Source: Lithospermum erythrorhizon (taxonomy: Eukaryota > Streptophyta > Magnoliopsida > Boraginales > Boraginaceae). Taken from it: 64,000 nt of DNA. Shown here piece by piece: positions 11,722 through 22,299 of this stretch. Location of the stretch: NCBI GenBank assembly GCA_019722365.1, contig JADFUC010002235.1:1-64000 (forward strand), read 5' to 3'. Numbering within the stretch: position 1 is the first letter of the stretch; each line of letters begins with the position of its first letter. The translations under genes were made by a program, and so were the position numbers. The notes under the pieces were generated by a model, which ran no database searches, was not told the DNA's origin, and was given only the letters and a program-made list of their open reading frames with translations.

Positions 11722-11869
11722 TGCAAAAATATTATTGACTGAATGAATATTATAAGAAAATGTGTAATCTATATATACAATCTAAGCTAATGATATACAA
11801 ATCCTATGAATTAGCCCGATACAATGATATGTGGTAAATATTTATTATTGATTTATACACTAATAATTT
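11722..11869 (-). repeat. 5' LTR of the Ale-like element
   Basis: Partner of 7020-7154, 148 bp against 135 bp, with shared ends (TGCAAAAATATTATTGACTG and ATTTATACA on the plus strand). As the upstream LTR it would have carried the promoter; no clear TATA box is visible. Confidence 0.85.
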
Positions 11870-12329
11870 GGACTCTCTACTCTATCTAAATACTGTTGCT
11901 GTATTTTTTAAATTCTACTATATAAAATACTTTGCCACAATAATAAGCAATGCTCTGTCAAAGAGGTGGGGTAAAGATTAATGTAATTTTATTAAATATA
12001 TAGATTTTAATTTTCAATATTTTCCCACAAATAATACTGTTTTTTTTAAGTATTATTCTGCCACTATGTTCCATAGTTGTCGGTCATAAATAAGTTGACT
12101 CGCTTTCATTCTACAAAATAACAAATGTAAGGGTCAACTCTTATCAGGCTCTAAGAATATTAGGAATCTTGCTTGGTATATAAATTGGCCCCAATGCCGA
12201 GTATATTGACTACATCGTTTACCTATACCACATCACGGCTTCTATGTCTGACTACGACTTCCTTGCATGTAAGGACAATCTGAATTTAATCCAATACGCT
12301 ATAAGAAGAAAACAGATTTGTATTGGTAT
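11870..12329. other. Spacer with no recognised feature
   Basis: The stretch between the Ale-like element and the next copia LTR is moderately AT-rich and shows no long frame, no repeat copy elsewhere in the window and no RNA gene signature. It could be older host sequence. Confidence 0.4.
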
Positions 12330-12908
12330 TCTTAGAATTTGGGTGTCTTAAATCTTGAAAGAATTATGATATCAAAAGTTTTGGAGAAAAGTCTTAATAT
12401 TTGACTTTATAAAAGTGTTTTATCTTTCTTAGTTATTCCTTGTCTCAATAATTAGTGGATTTTTCTAGGCGTAACATTACCTCAACTATTCCATCCAAAA
12501 TTTAACACTACCAGCATAGATAGTAGCTTTAGGGTCTTGTGCTCAAGGTCTTAAGTCTATTGTATTGATCCAAGATAGATATGATAGTCTTTGTAGGAAG
12601 ATATTCATACTTAGGATCTTCAGGATTATGGTAGGTGTTGTGTTGGATTCAAGAATAGCGAGTCTTATAATTATAGTTTAAGAATAGTATTTGTTGTTAT
12701 TCTATTCTTTTGGTGTAGTGATATACACATCTATGAGCTAGGCTTAGCTCATTGTCTGTAATTATAGTGAAATCTGTTATGTGGCTTTGCCCGTGAATGA
12801 GTCTTACCACATTAAAACCTGTCTCTTTATTTTCAGAACTTTACTTATTTCATTTTCTTAGAATTTGTATATGTCTGTTATAAAAAATTATCTTCCGCCA
12901 TTATAACA
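12330..12908 (+). repeat. 5' LTR of the short copia element
   Basis: It matches 14456-14983 over its length, with shared blocks such as TAGTAGCTTTAGGGTCTTGTG and GATAGTCTTTGTAGGA. The 5' end is TCTTAGAATTTGGG (the partner has TGTTAGAATTTGGG) and the 3' end ATAACA. It carries about 35 bases (GTGGCTTTGCCCGTGAATGAG region, near 12780) absent from the right LTR. Confidence 0.85.
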
Positions 12909-12911
12909 AAC

Positions 12912-12923
12912 TGGTATCAGATC
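12912..12923 (+). promoter_or_regulatory. Primer binding site (initiator tRNA-Met type)
   Basis: TGGTATCAGATC lies three bases inside the left LTR and matches the copia initiator tRNA-Met PBS (TGGTATCAGAGC) at all but one position. Confidence 0.85.
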
Positions 12924-12949
12924 TTGGATTCAAATCTACGAAGAATATG

Positions 12950-13740
12950 GGTGGTGAAAGTATCAAATTTAGAGAAGTTCAAGAAATAGTTATGGATTAT
13001 GCGACTCCGGATGAGGTTAGTTCTACCCGCTATAGTAGGAAATTGCCACATAGTTTTAGTTCGGGAGTTCATGATTCACTAGTTTCTAACACTAGTTAGG
13101 GTTGTGATACATCGAAGAAGAAGTTCTTCAGCAGGCCAATGATGGGTCCGAGGGGGTGACTGATGTGTGCTACTATTGTCTGGAATTGGGTCTGGTAGGT
13201 CCTAAGAGGAGGCAGGTGCAATAGAAAAAGGTCTCGAGTGGTATTGACGTTATTGCCAGCGGTGGTATGCATTACGAAGAGAACATGACCTTATTTGTTG
13301 ATGCTCGTACATTTTACACCGATGCGTGGGTTCTGGATTTCACAGTATCCCATCATATGTGTCGTAGGAGGGAGTGGTTCTCAACGTATTAGCAGTTGGA
13401 TGGTGCCATTATTTCAATGGAAAATGGTCCAGTCTGCAGGGCTGTTGGGATTAGCTCAACCCGAATTAGGTTGCATGATGATAGTTTTTCACATTCAACA
13501 AGGTTAGACACGTTCCTCTCATGACTATGAATTTGTTATCTTTGAATCTGTTAGATAAGAAGGGGTTCAATTTCTTAGAAGAAGGTGGAGGTTTGATTGT
13601 CTACAAGGGTTCGAATATGATTCTAAAAGATGTGAAACGTGGAAGTTTGTATGTTTTACAAAGTAGGACTTTTTCTGAGTCAGATTATTGTGGTGTTGGG
13701 AAACAGGTAGAGCAGGCAAATAGTGGAGTCAGTAGTTGAG
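12950..13740 (+). pseudogene. Copia gag-end/protease remnant
   Basis: After the PBS there is an unrecognised stretch with stops. From about 13310 one can follow TDAWVLD (the protease D-x-G position, glycine lost), SHHMC.RR.WFSTY and MENGPVCRAVGI. After further frame changes come LLSLNLLDKKGFNF, KGSNMILKDVKRGSLYVLQ (13521-13739). This order is typical of plant copia protease flowing into the pre-integrase region, and at least three frames are used. Family role: maturation of the Gag-Pol polyprotein. Confidence 0.7.
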
Positions 13741-14455
13741 TCGGAGAGGGGCACTTCTCGATCACTTTCTTTGGCATATACTCTAGTGGCTTCAAGGGTT
13801 TCTGTGGAACATCATAGGGTAGCTCAAGGATGTCCTGAGAGCACTACCGTCTGGGTACGTTATGAGATGTACGACAAGGGGATGAGTTAGCTCATGCTTT
13901 CCTGGTTGCAGAGGAATTCGATTCTCATGTGTCATTTGTTGTTGGTGCTGAGACTATTCAATGGCAGACTGTCATTGGAGAGGAGATTTCGTCACTTCAG
14001 TGGTCTGGAGATCATAGGAAGGGACTGCTTAGTACAACGTCTAGGAAAGAGGGATGCATGAGTTGTATTTCTCATGCTAGTGAGATAGAAAGTAGTCATA
14101 CTTTGGTATACACTAGATCTGTTTATGATTCTAGTTCTTCACATGGTGTTGATGAAGTTAGCTCTGGGACATCAACATAAGGTGGAGAGGTTTTTACAGG
14201 GGTGGTCCTACGGTGTTTGGACTTGCCAATAAATTTGTTCTGATAATTTCCACGTGACAGGGCAACCTGTGAGGTGGAGGTGTAGCTGAGCATTGTTCAT
14301 CTCTTCTGGGTGTCGTCTGGACACATTTGTCACATCTGAGTACCTTTTTGATATATTTGTTTTCTCTATCTGTGCACGTCTGGTACTTCTCGTACATCTG
14401 GTGCACTTCTGGAAGGTTATGATTTTTTGACATTTGTGGAAGATTCAAGTCAACT
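13741..14455 (+). other. Unrecognised internal part of the short copia element
   Basis: Open frames such as 13929-14180 (83 residues) show no domain I know. Position in the element would suit the protease-to-integrase region, but no WHxRLGH or rve motif is seen. The last bases before the right LTR (GTGGAAGATTCAAG) may be a degraded polypurine tract. Confidence 0.4.
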
Positions 14456-14983
14456 TGTTAGAATTTGGGTGTCTTGCATCTTGGAAGAACTACCACATCG
14501 AAAGTTTGGGAGTAAAGTCTCAATACTTGGCCCTACAAAAAAGTCCTAGTTTTCTTAGTTATTTCTTGTCTCAATAGTTAGTGGGTTTTTCTAGGCTTAG
14601 CATTGCCTCAACTTTTCAGTCCAAAATTTAACACTACCAAACAAAGATAGTAGCTTTAGGGTCTTGTGATCAAGGTCCCGAGTCTATTATATTTATCCAA
14701 GGTAGATAGGATAGTCTTTGTAGGATGATATTCATTCTTAGGATCTTCAAGGTTGTACTAGGTATTGTTGTGTTGGGTTCAAGAATAGTGAATCTTATAA
14801 TTTTATTATAAGAATAGTGTAGGTTGTGATTCTATTCGTCTGGTGTAGTGATCTATATATCTAGGAGCTAGGCTTATCTCATTGTCTCTAATTTGTCTCT
14901 TTGTTTACAATACTTTACTTATTTTCTTTTCTTAAAATTTGTATCTGCCTGTTATAGCAAATTCGCTTCTATCGTTATATTTC
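14456..14983 (+). repeat. 3' LTR of the short copia element
   Basis: Starts TGTTAGAATTTGGGTGTC and runs in parallel with the left LTR to about ATCGTTATAT. The exact 3' end is uncertain by a few bases because the terminal ACA is mutated. Confidence 0.8.
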
Positions 14984-15389
14984 TATGAATTATGAAATCA
15001 TGTGAGTTAGTGTATATATATTCCCTATGAAGTAATATAGAATTTGTGTTTGTATTCCCTATGAAATAATGTAAACTTACTTTTCAATTTACTTTAGGAA
15101 CGACCACAAATTGATTTTGACATGAAATAGGTATTAGACTGAAGAGTAAAATGACTAAATTCAAAGTAATGTTAGAAATTACTAGCAAATAACTCCACAA
15201 AACTCAACCAATCCAATGACAAATGACAGAATTATTAAATGCTAAAAATAAATAACATATTGGGAGAATCTCAGCTTCACACGTAGTGTTCAAACACTAG
15301 AAAGTATTTAGTTGAAGTGTGTGAGGTTCACATAATCAGGGGAGTCTCATTTCAACAATAGTTAAAATAGGTTATATGTGTGAATAGGG
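14984..15389. other. Spacer with a short duplicated motif
   Basis: Contains two diverged tandem copies, about 37 bp each, of a unit with TATTCCCTATGAA.TAAT near 15025-15075. No gene or repeat copy elsewhere in the window is seen. Confidence 0.4.
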
Positions 15390-16219
15390 TGTTAGAATGA
15401 TGAGATAATCGATCTCATAAAATCTCTATTGAGCAATTTTAGATTGTACATTCGATTTATATGTTCAATCTATATAATTTTACTATATATTAAAGTATTG
15501 GACAATTAATATTTTATGACTTACCGACATCGACATTACGAGTTACGATAGCTTACTAGGATCTGCTCGTAATCTATATATTAATACAATAGTCAGTTAA
15601 TATTGTTTAATATATTACTATTGTCGTTCCGTCCTAAGAGGTCATACACAAACACTAAACCGAAACTAAATAATAAATAGTATTATTAAACTTCCCGAGT
15701 ATAAAGTAAAACACGAAAGAACATTCGGGATATCGGATTCGGGATATCGGATTCCCTTCCCCTCACCTTCAAGAGTATTCTACCACCTCCTTAAGGATAG
15801 GTGTTCCGGAATATTCTAAAGATCTCTATATAAAGGAGACCAATTTGAATAGCAATAAGTTTTACTCATATTTTATTTGCAAGAAATAAAATTTCTTCGT
15901 TTCTCCCTCCTCTCCAATTTAAGCGTTAATAATTTCTCTTCCATCTTTTTTCGTTGTTCCTACTTTAAGCGTTCTAGTAAAATGTACGGAAGGGTTCGTC
16001 AATTTGTTGGTGTGGACTATCTTGAAGATACTCTAATTTGGATATTGTGAACAATTTAATTCCGCTGCCAACTGATAATAATTTCGACCAAAAAGGTGCA
16101 CAACTTGTAGTCCAATGATTTATTATTAATGCATAGTATTCTGGGATTCGTATCCAATAAGTTTAAAATTATTGTTATACGTTATTTAGAATTATTGTTA
16201 TATATTATGAACACCAACA
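15390..16219 (+). repeat. 5' LTR of the split copia element
   Basis: Begins TGTTAGAATGATGAG and ends ACACCAACA, just before the PBS. Shared with 29605-30176 are GGACAATTAATATTTTA, GTATTCTACCACCTCCTTAA and TATATAAAGGAGACCAATTT. A 14-bp direct duplication of TTCGGGATATCGGA sits at about 15725-15753, in place of a longer segment in the other LTR. Confidence 0.85.
15827..15835 (+). promoter_or_regulatory. LTR TATA box
   Basis: TATATAAAG followed by GAGACCAATTT is kept identically in the right LTR at 30102-30110, as expected for the U3 core promoter of the element. Confidence 0.65.
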
Positions 16220-16220
16220 G

Positions 16221-16232
16221 TGGCCTCAGAGC
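16221..16232 (+). promoter_or_regulatory. Primer binding site
   Basis: TGGCCTCAGAGC lies one base after the LTR end and is a two-base variant of the copia PBS TGGTATCAGAGC. Confidence 0.75.
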
Positions 16233-16540
16233 TCAGACTAGTGATTACAATTATGTAAATACTATGTAAAACTTGTTCTAATGAATTTTCTAGATTGTTT
16301 TGCATGTTTGAATTGATTTAAATATGTTTCAATATCAATTGATGAATTATGTTAACAAAAAATAATTAAATTTAATTAAAAGTTAATTACTTTCGAAATA
16401 TGTTAATGTGAACAAAATTCAAATAATTTTTTTCATTTTTGAGATTTTTTTCGAATTTTTCTGAATTAATTTTTATATCAATTTATTAATTGAAACGAGT
16501 AAAAACCATCGATTATGTTCCGAATTGTGTCGAACAGAAG

Positions 16541-16870
16541 TCAACTGATTGACTGCCACGTCAGCCCTAGCTGACGTTGTGATGACGTCAGCGATAGGGC
16601 TGACGGCAGCAGTGATGTCATCAGACTCGAAATCAACCAAGTTGACTCGGTCAAAGTCAACTGAATACTCGGTCAAAGTCAACTGAGGCCCACTCGTGAC
16701 TCGAGTCAAACCCGAGTTAACCCGACCCAACCTGGATAGGCTTGACATGTGGTAGTGCAACGTGAATGACACGTGTCTCGACATGTGTCTACCACATGGG
16801 TGACACGTGTTTGCCACGTGTCATGCTACGTGCCTAATACGTGGCATGCCACGTCAGCGATGACGTGAGC
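16541..16870 (+). promoter_or_regulatory. ACGT/TTGAC motif cluster with hairpin in the leader
   Basis: This 330-bp part of the leader holds eleven ACGT cores, including three CACGTG G-boxes (near 16770, 16803 and 16815) and one TGACGTCA (near 16584). Several TTGAC/GTCAA cores include a 21-bp direct repeat with GGTCAAAGTCAACTGA (16650-16690). An imperfect inverted repeat at about 16559-16605 could fold into a stem of about 18 bp with a TGTGATG loop. ACGT elements are the known sites of plant bZIP/bHLH factors and TTGAC of WRKY factors; a regulatory role here is inference. The region is far more GC-rich than its surroundings and holds no gene. Confidence 0.55.
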
Positions 16871-17017
16871 ATGCATGGCTGGGGTGATTGGATTGGGCTG
16901 ATCCGGCTGGGCTTAGTGGGCCGTGTGGCTTGCTTGGTCCGTTTGGTTTATTAAATGGGTCAATTGAATTTTCGTTTGATCCAAATTCAACATTTGATGG
17001 ATTTATGCCTAAATTGA

Positions 17018-17569
17018 TGATGATCTGGTCCGGTTTCGGTAGTGGGCCGGATCACAAATCCTCCAAGTCGAGCTTTGATACGCCTTGCTCCAACTGTGTG
17101 CTCCTGCAAAACAAAGACCGGTTGTCCGGCCGGAAACACTCCGACGATCAAGTCAGTAATGGATCAAAAGAGTTTAGTTTCCGAAAGAAAGAGTATTTGG
17201 GTATCAAAGTGAACTTACTTGATTTGGCCTCAAGGTTTACCTTTTATAGTTTCTTGAACTGTTACTCTAGTCAAGCCTTGACGGCTCATTCAATTCTAAT
17301 TTAATGATTAGGCGGCTCATTAAGGGGTCGTGTAATAATAGCCTTAATTACGCCTTAATGGAGCCGAATCAAGCCGTTGGTACTTAACGGTCTTCTTCCT
17401 CTAACCGAGTTGGTCACTTAAGCCCCCCTTGAGGTGGGCTTCAGCATCCTAGCCCACTCACGGGGTCGAGGTCTATTTATTCGGTTTCTTCATCCATGAC
17501 CCTTCTCTAATGTGGCCAATCCGGTGGGACCTCATATTTGGGTCAGCCGAATTACTTATGGAATTATCA
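17018..17569 (-). repeat. 3' LTR of the Tat element
   Basis: Partner of 23938-24479. Plus-strand ends are TGATGATCTGGTCC and GGAATTATCA. Many substitutions and indels separate the two LTRs, so the insertion is not recent despite the perfect TSD. Confidence 0.88.
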
Positions 17570-18650
17570 TATGCCCTAAGACCTGCCCGTTTTCGATGAG
17601 TCGGATCTTTGAATAGGGGTGGGTCTCTTCAGTTTCTTCACACTAAACAGCGCCTTAACTCCCCCTGCAAATGTCAGAGGCATTTTGCCTCCTAAGAGCT
17701 GCCGTTTTGCCGTTTCACATCTTCACCATCATTGCATGTGACTTTTTAGGAACCGGCTCTCTCTCTTCATTATCACCCCGTTTTGAATTTGAAAAGACTT
17801 TGATGCTCTATAAATTCAAGGTGATCACCAAAAGATCTCTTCACTTTGTTCCTTGCATTTTCTATTTCATCTTTTTCCCTGAAAATTTCTGCTTCTTCTA
17901 ATGGCTCGACCCAAGACGAGTTCTTCCTCCAGGAAGGAGTTCCAGAGGTAGGATCTTCTATTTTTTGTCCGTTTGGTACTTACACCTCCATGTTGGCCGA
18001 GGGTCACCTCCGGACTCTCGGGTCAAGGGAGGATCTCAGCCGCTTCTGGCTAGGGGTCTCCAATCTATTTTATGTCTCTTTGGTACTTACTCCTCCATGT
18101 TGGCCAGGGCTCACCTCCGGACCCTCGGGTCAGAGGAGGATCTTAGCAGCTTACGGCTAGGAGTCTTAGCTCTATTTTATGTATGTTTGGTAGTTATTCC
18201 TCCATGTTGGTCAGGGCTCACCTCTAAACCCTCGGGTCAGGGGAGGATCTCAGCCGCTTATGGCTAGGGGTCCTACCTTAAAGGGTTTTATATCCCTGTT
18301 TATTCCGTGCCCCGGATCCTCCCTCCCACTTTCAAGCAGTGGGATGTGGACCTTTTGTGATGGGATGGATTGTACATAGGACAGCTCCCTTTACCCAAAA
18401 CCTCCTCCTTGTCCAATGCAAGGGGATTTGGTTCTCTGATCAGTCGAGCGGGAAGATATACTCAAACATTTAGATAGATTACATCAACTTGCTCATCCCT
18501 CTGTTTGCTTTGGGCAGCCGGGCGCAATTGACACTCTACCCACATAGAACTTTATTCGAACTTTTAAGACAACTTCTGACTGAACTGCATTTTTATTCGA
18601 AAACAAATAATAAAGGGAGATATAAGAGGTGAACTTACACTTATTTCCTC
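17570..18650 (-). other. 3' untranslated region of the Tat element
   Basis: Between the integrase end and the 3' LTR there is about 1.1 kb without recognisable coding on the element strand. It holds the tandem array at 17961-18280. Plus-strand frames at 17846-18160 and 17965-18267 exist only because the repeat unit length is a multiple of three. Confidence 0.6.
17961..18280 (-). repeat. Three tandem repeats of about 108 bp
   Basis: Units start near 17961, 18068 and 18176. Each has, on the plus strand, TTTGGTA.TTA then CTCCATGTTGG, CACCTC, CCTCGGGTCA and AGGATCT.AGC.GCTT. The copies differ by scattered changes. Such arrays in the 3' region of Tat elements are known to seed satellite DNA families. 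Confidence 0.8.
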
Positions 18651-19780
18651 AGATGACATGCGTTTCATGATCGCGGCACCTGACGTCCATCCAGGGTTTC
18701 CAGTTCATACGTGACTAGTCCCACAATCCTCTTGATGAGATACGGCCCTTCCCACGGTGACTCCAGCTTCCCAGGTTTTCCATGGGCGGATGCTTGCCGC
18801 GATCTGAGGACCAGATCTCCCACCAAGGACTATGGGCCCTAAACCTTCTTGTTCTAGTGATCCACAACCCTTACTCATTAGCCAGCTCATCATAGTATGA
18901 TACCCGGCGGTTTCTAGGTGAATCTCCACCGGTAACAGGGCATCGGATCCGTACACCAAACTGAAAGGAGTCTCCCCAGTGATGGGGTTAGGCATAGTCC
19001 GGAAGGACCATAACACGAGGGGGCTGCTTATCCCAATTTGCCCTTTCTCCACGAAGTAAACTTCTTGACTCCTTTGATGACTACAGGTTCGTCGCCTCTA
19101 CTGCCAGTGGCTTAGAGTGGCCGGATGTTATGCAGTGTTCTATACCAAGTTCCCAATACATGTCTTTAATCTTTCCGTGCGTTAGGTCCCGTTGTCGATG
19201 ACGAGGACCGAGAGTACCCCAATCGGTTGAAGATCTCGCCGGGGAAGCGTGCAGCAAATGCGGGTGAGTAGCTTAGCTTCCACCCACACTTAGTGAGAAA
19301 TGTAGTCCGCTGACGATGGTGTACCTCTTGCCCCGGGTGTCCTTGAAAGTCCCCACGATGTCACGCCCCGATAAAAGGGAATGGGAGCGCAGCAGAGCCG
19401 ATCATCTATGGGGGAGGTTGGTGAAGGATGATGGCATGCCTTTGACAAGCATCGCATCTTCGGACGTGATCTTGGGCATCTTTAGCTACAGAAGGCCAGA
19501 ATATCCTCGATCGCAAGATCCTTTGAGTTAGGGCCTTACTATTAGCATAGGCGCCACCGCGTACTCCATGCATCTCTTCAACATTTGCCGGTCCTTCTAC
19601 CGGGTAATCACATTTCATGTGCTCCTGAAGGATCTCCGATAGAGGACCGCGCAAGCGAGTGTACCTCAGTTTGCGCTGGATCTTCTTAGCCACGCTTGGG
19701 ATCTTCGAGGGGCTCCCGGGCCGGGGAATTCTATGATATCCACAGTACCAAGGCCTCACAGCATTACTCCGCCGCCTCGA
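18650..19780 (-). pseudogene. Tat integrase, broken
   Basis: Reading down from 19760: the zinc-binding HHCC region has FWPSVAKDAQDHVRRCDACQ-type wording near 19500-19410. The catalytic core follows with HDIVG.FKDTRGKRYTIV near 19360-19300, holding the first acidic residue. The C-terminal core has ETPFSLVYGSDALLPVEI (18900-18990), diagnostic of Tat/Athila-type integrases. Parts lie in different frames and the second acidic residue region is unclear. Family role: integration of the element cDNA. Confidence 0.88.
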
Positions 19781-19899
19781 GGGGTGTTGTTGTCAACACA
19801 CAAATCAGGCTTCTTGACGCCCCGTTTCCACCGAGGGGTAGAGTCACCGCATTAGTCCATACTCCCACCGTAGCCAAGCTGGAATGACTGTCATACGAT

Positions 19900-20330
19900 T
19901 CCTTTCCCCGAGGGGCGTACTCCGTGTGACGGGATCGAAAAGTATGATCAAACTACGAACCTCATGAGATATCCCTACGTCATTTCCTTTATGCCAAATT
20001 AATTTTGAAATCGCCTTGTGAGTACCTTAGCATTGAGAATCCGTTCTTTACATGGATGTATTCTGTTTGCCAAAACATTTAGTAATAGAAATCTATTATG
20101 AAGTATTTTATACCAGACATTGTTACATTAGTGTGAATGCGAAGCGAAGGGCATACTCGATCATGTGGCCCTCCAGGGACCATAATAAGATTCCGGCTCT
20201 GAGAACACTTGGGTTGCTCGTTCCGTCCATATAAGCGACCACGCTCGTTGTTCCTTGACTTCTACCATGGTGATCAATGCCGACTCTTCCGCCGTTGTCT
20301 CTTGGGTGCACTCTACCATGAAGTCGGCCC
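19900..20330 (-). pseudogene. Second (archaeal-type) RNase H, broken
   Basis: A minus-strand frame (20123-20311) contains YMDGTSN, matching the DGS-type first active-site motif, then AGILL.SLEGHMIEYALRF, the motif typical of the extra RNase H found between the Ty3 RNase H and integrase in Tat elements. The rest of the domain is lost in frameshifts. Because it follows the first RNase H at 20400-20720, it is a second domain. Confidence 0.75.
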
Positions 20331-20399
20331 CGGGGTGAAGAACTGACTTCGTCCGTGGAGCACGTATCGAGGAGAGTCGAACTTCGCTCGATTTCTATG

Positions 20400-21700
20400 C
20401 TATTTGACTATTTACCCGAGGTAGCTGCGGTTCTTGAGGATTTGTCTCAGAGGTTGGTCTGTAATCACATCCACTGGGTTTGCTTCAAAATAAGGCTTGA
20501 GCTTCCAGGGGATAATTAAGGCAAGGCCAGGCTTTCTCGGAGTCGAGGATACTGAGTCTCGGCCCTCGCGTCGCTCGGCCCGGCGTAGTACACGGTTGTT
20601 GCATTTCCCTCTTCCCGGATGAGGCTGCCAGCAGTTGACTCGAGACGGCGGGTAAATTGCGGGGCGTCCCCGACCACCCAGTCGTGCGATAAATTTATTA
20701 GGGGCGTAAATGCCTTCAAGCTATTTGAAAATTGTTCACTCTTAAGGGGTCCACTAGAAGTCGCCCCTTTTTTATGGCTTTGAAGAAGGGTAGTGTGATC
20801 ACCATTATGAGATATGGACCGAGGTCGTCACGGCGATCGCCCGTCGACCTTCATATAAGCCTGCGTGAGTGGACTTTCCGCCTTTGTCTTATTGCTATCT
20901 TGTCGGGATTAGGCTTAATTCCCTTTGATCAATATAACCGAGGAATTTCCCGGAGGTTACTCCAAAGATACATTTGTCGAGGATTGAACCGCCCAGTTGT
21001 ACCTTCCTGAGTTTTCAAAGCTTTTGAGGTTCTTGCATTGGTGGGATTCTTCCCGACTTTTGATGAGCATGTCATCCACATAAATTTCCATATTCCGACT
21101 AATCTAAGCGGAGATCATCTTGTTGACTATACGTGACCCCCGCTTTCTTCAGTCCAAAGACCATCACGTTCCAGCAGTAGATACCATACTCTATTACAAA
21201 TGTAGTTTTTTTACGTATCCTCACAAAGCAGCGGAATATGGGTGAGTATCCCGGAAGGCATCCAGAAAGTCTACCACCTTGTACCATTAGCCGTCGACCA
21301 ATCTACATCGATATTGGGCAAGGTAGGAATCAACCAGACAGACCTTGTTGATCTTGGTGGCGTCATTGGACATCTGCTAGGTTAGTTAAGTTTTTGGAAC
21401 CCGGCGCCGTGGCGAAACCATGTAGGGGAACAAGAAGTTCGCGGATAGCCTTTTCCCCAGCCCGACTTTTGTACCTCCTCACAAATGGCCTCTCCTTTCT
21501 CTTCGGAGAAGATCCGCTTCTTTTATGGCGGCTTGTAATGTGGGTCAGCGTACAACCCGGTGGACCCGTCTGAGATGGATCCGGCCCAGCGCGTATCCGC
21601 CGGGCAGATATCCCATTACTCCGGAGGACTTGGATAAGCATGGCTTCGTGCTCTGGCCCCAAGGTCGTTCCGATCTTGAATACCTTCCTCGGGCCCCTCT
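20400..21700 (-). pseudogene. Tat reverse transcriptase and first RNase H, broken
   Basis: RT motifs appear in order on the minus strand: GYSPIFRCF with TTFVIEYGIYC and VMVFGLKKAGVTY (21099-21287), then the catalytic YVDDMLIKS, intact at about 21050-21082. GKFLGYID-type wording (near 20940) and LPFFKAIKKG (near 20770) follow. The Ty3-type RNase H has VYYAGPSDARAETQYP (20516-20719) then LRPYF- and TDQPLR-like wording near 20460-20500. Frameshifts separate nearly every block. Family role: copies RNA to cDNA and removes the RNA strand. Confidence 0.85.
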
Positions 21701-21985
21701 CATCGAACAGGACACTCCGTATCTCCTCATGCGGCCGCCCTTTCTTGGGGCTCTCCTCCGGTATCTCAGGTACGGACGCCCTACGGATGCCGCCGTTCCT
21801 GCAGGCTTGTTCCCATCTCCATTTGGACCCTTGCCCACTTGGTGGAGGCTATGTAGCATCCGCGTGCCGCTCTTGGCTCCCCTACATCTCACCAGTCCCA
21901 TGCCATGTTGGGAAGGTGTATTGGTGATACCGCCTCGAGCTGTGGCCTTGATGTTTATTATCGTTATAGGCTTCGTCCGCTATAT

Positions 21986-22208
21986 CTACAATGGTGAACT
22001 CCACCATCCTGCGTCATGCATTGCGGATGCTTCCCCGCCATTGACCACCAAGGTTTGACACACCAAACAAACACGCGTCCCGGTGAATCCGCGTGGGGTT
22101 GCCACCCGATTTGATACATTGCTGAAATGGCATTTCAGTTTGAGATATGCCTCCAGAAACAGGATGTCCACCGAGCTTCCTGTGTCTACCAACATCCGTC
22201 CACCTCAA
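21986..22208 (-). pseudogene. Tat aspartic protease remnant
   Basis: MLVDTGSSVDILFLEAYLKL carries the D-T-G-S active-site motif of retroviral-type aspartic proteases and the spacing expected in Tat polyproteins, followed by a GFTGTRVC-type segment. The DTGS motif itself is intact; the surrounding polyprotein is not. Confidence 0.85.
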
Positions 22209-22299
22209 AGTTGGCTATCACCGGGGTGATGACCAAGGGTCTTCGTGTGGGCACTCTATCCCTTCAAAGTAATTATGGGGAGAAAGGAACAGAGTCACG

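Larger units (their letters stand above)
7020..11869 (-). mobile_element. Complete, decayed Ty1-copia element, Ale/Retrofit-like
   Basis: Two short LTRs (7020-7154 and 11722-11869) enclose about 4.6 kb that reads, on the minus strand, PBS, gag, GAG-pre, integrase, reverse transcriptase and RNase H in Ty1-copia order. Total length 4.85 kb and LTRs of about 140 bp fit the Ale (Retrofit/Hopscotch) lineage; the lineage call is from structure and recognisable pol wording, not a tree. The protein is broken by many frameshifts and stops, so the copy is dead. The flanks show no convincing TSD. Confidence 0.9.
12330..14983 (+). mobile_element. Short copia-type element lacking integrase and RT
   Basis: Two direct LTRs of about 0.55 kb (12330-12908 and 14456-14983) enclose only 1.55 kb. 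A PBS follows the left LTR. The interior keeps a decayed retroviral-type protease region and unrecognised frames but no integrase, RT or RNase H wording. It is a deletion derivative or non-autonomous form that would need enzymes in trans. No TSD is clear. Confidence 0.8.

Noticed and set aside
17846..18267. Overlapping plus-strand frames of 100-104 residues
   Set aside because: They exist because a 108-bp tandem repeat, divisible by three, stays open by length. They lie in the 3' region of a minus-strand element and have no domain.
21525..22058. 177-residue plus-strand ORF
   Set aside because: It is antisense to the Tat protease-to-RT region, whose motifs (DTGS, GLKKAG, YVDD) are on the minus strand.
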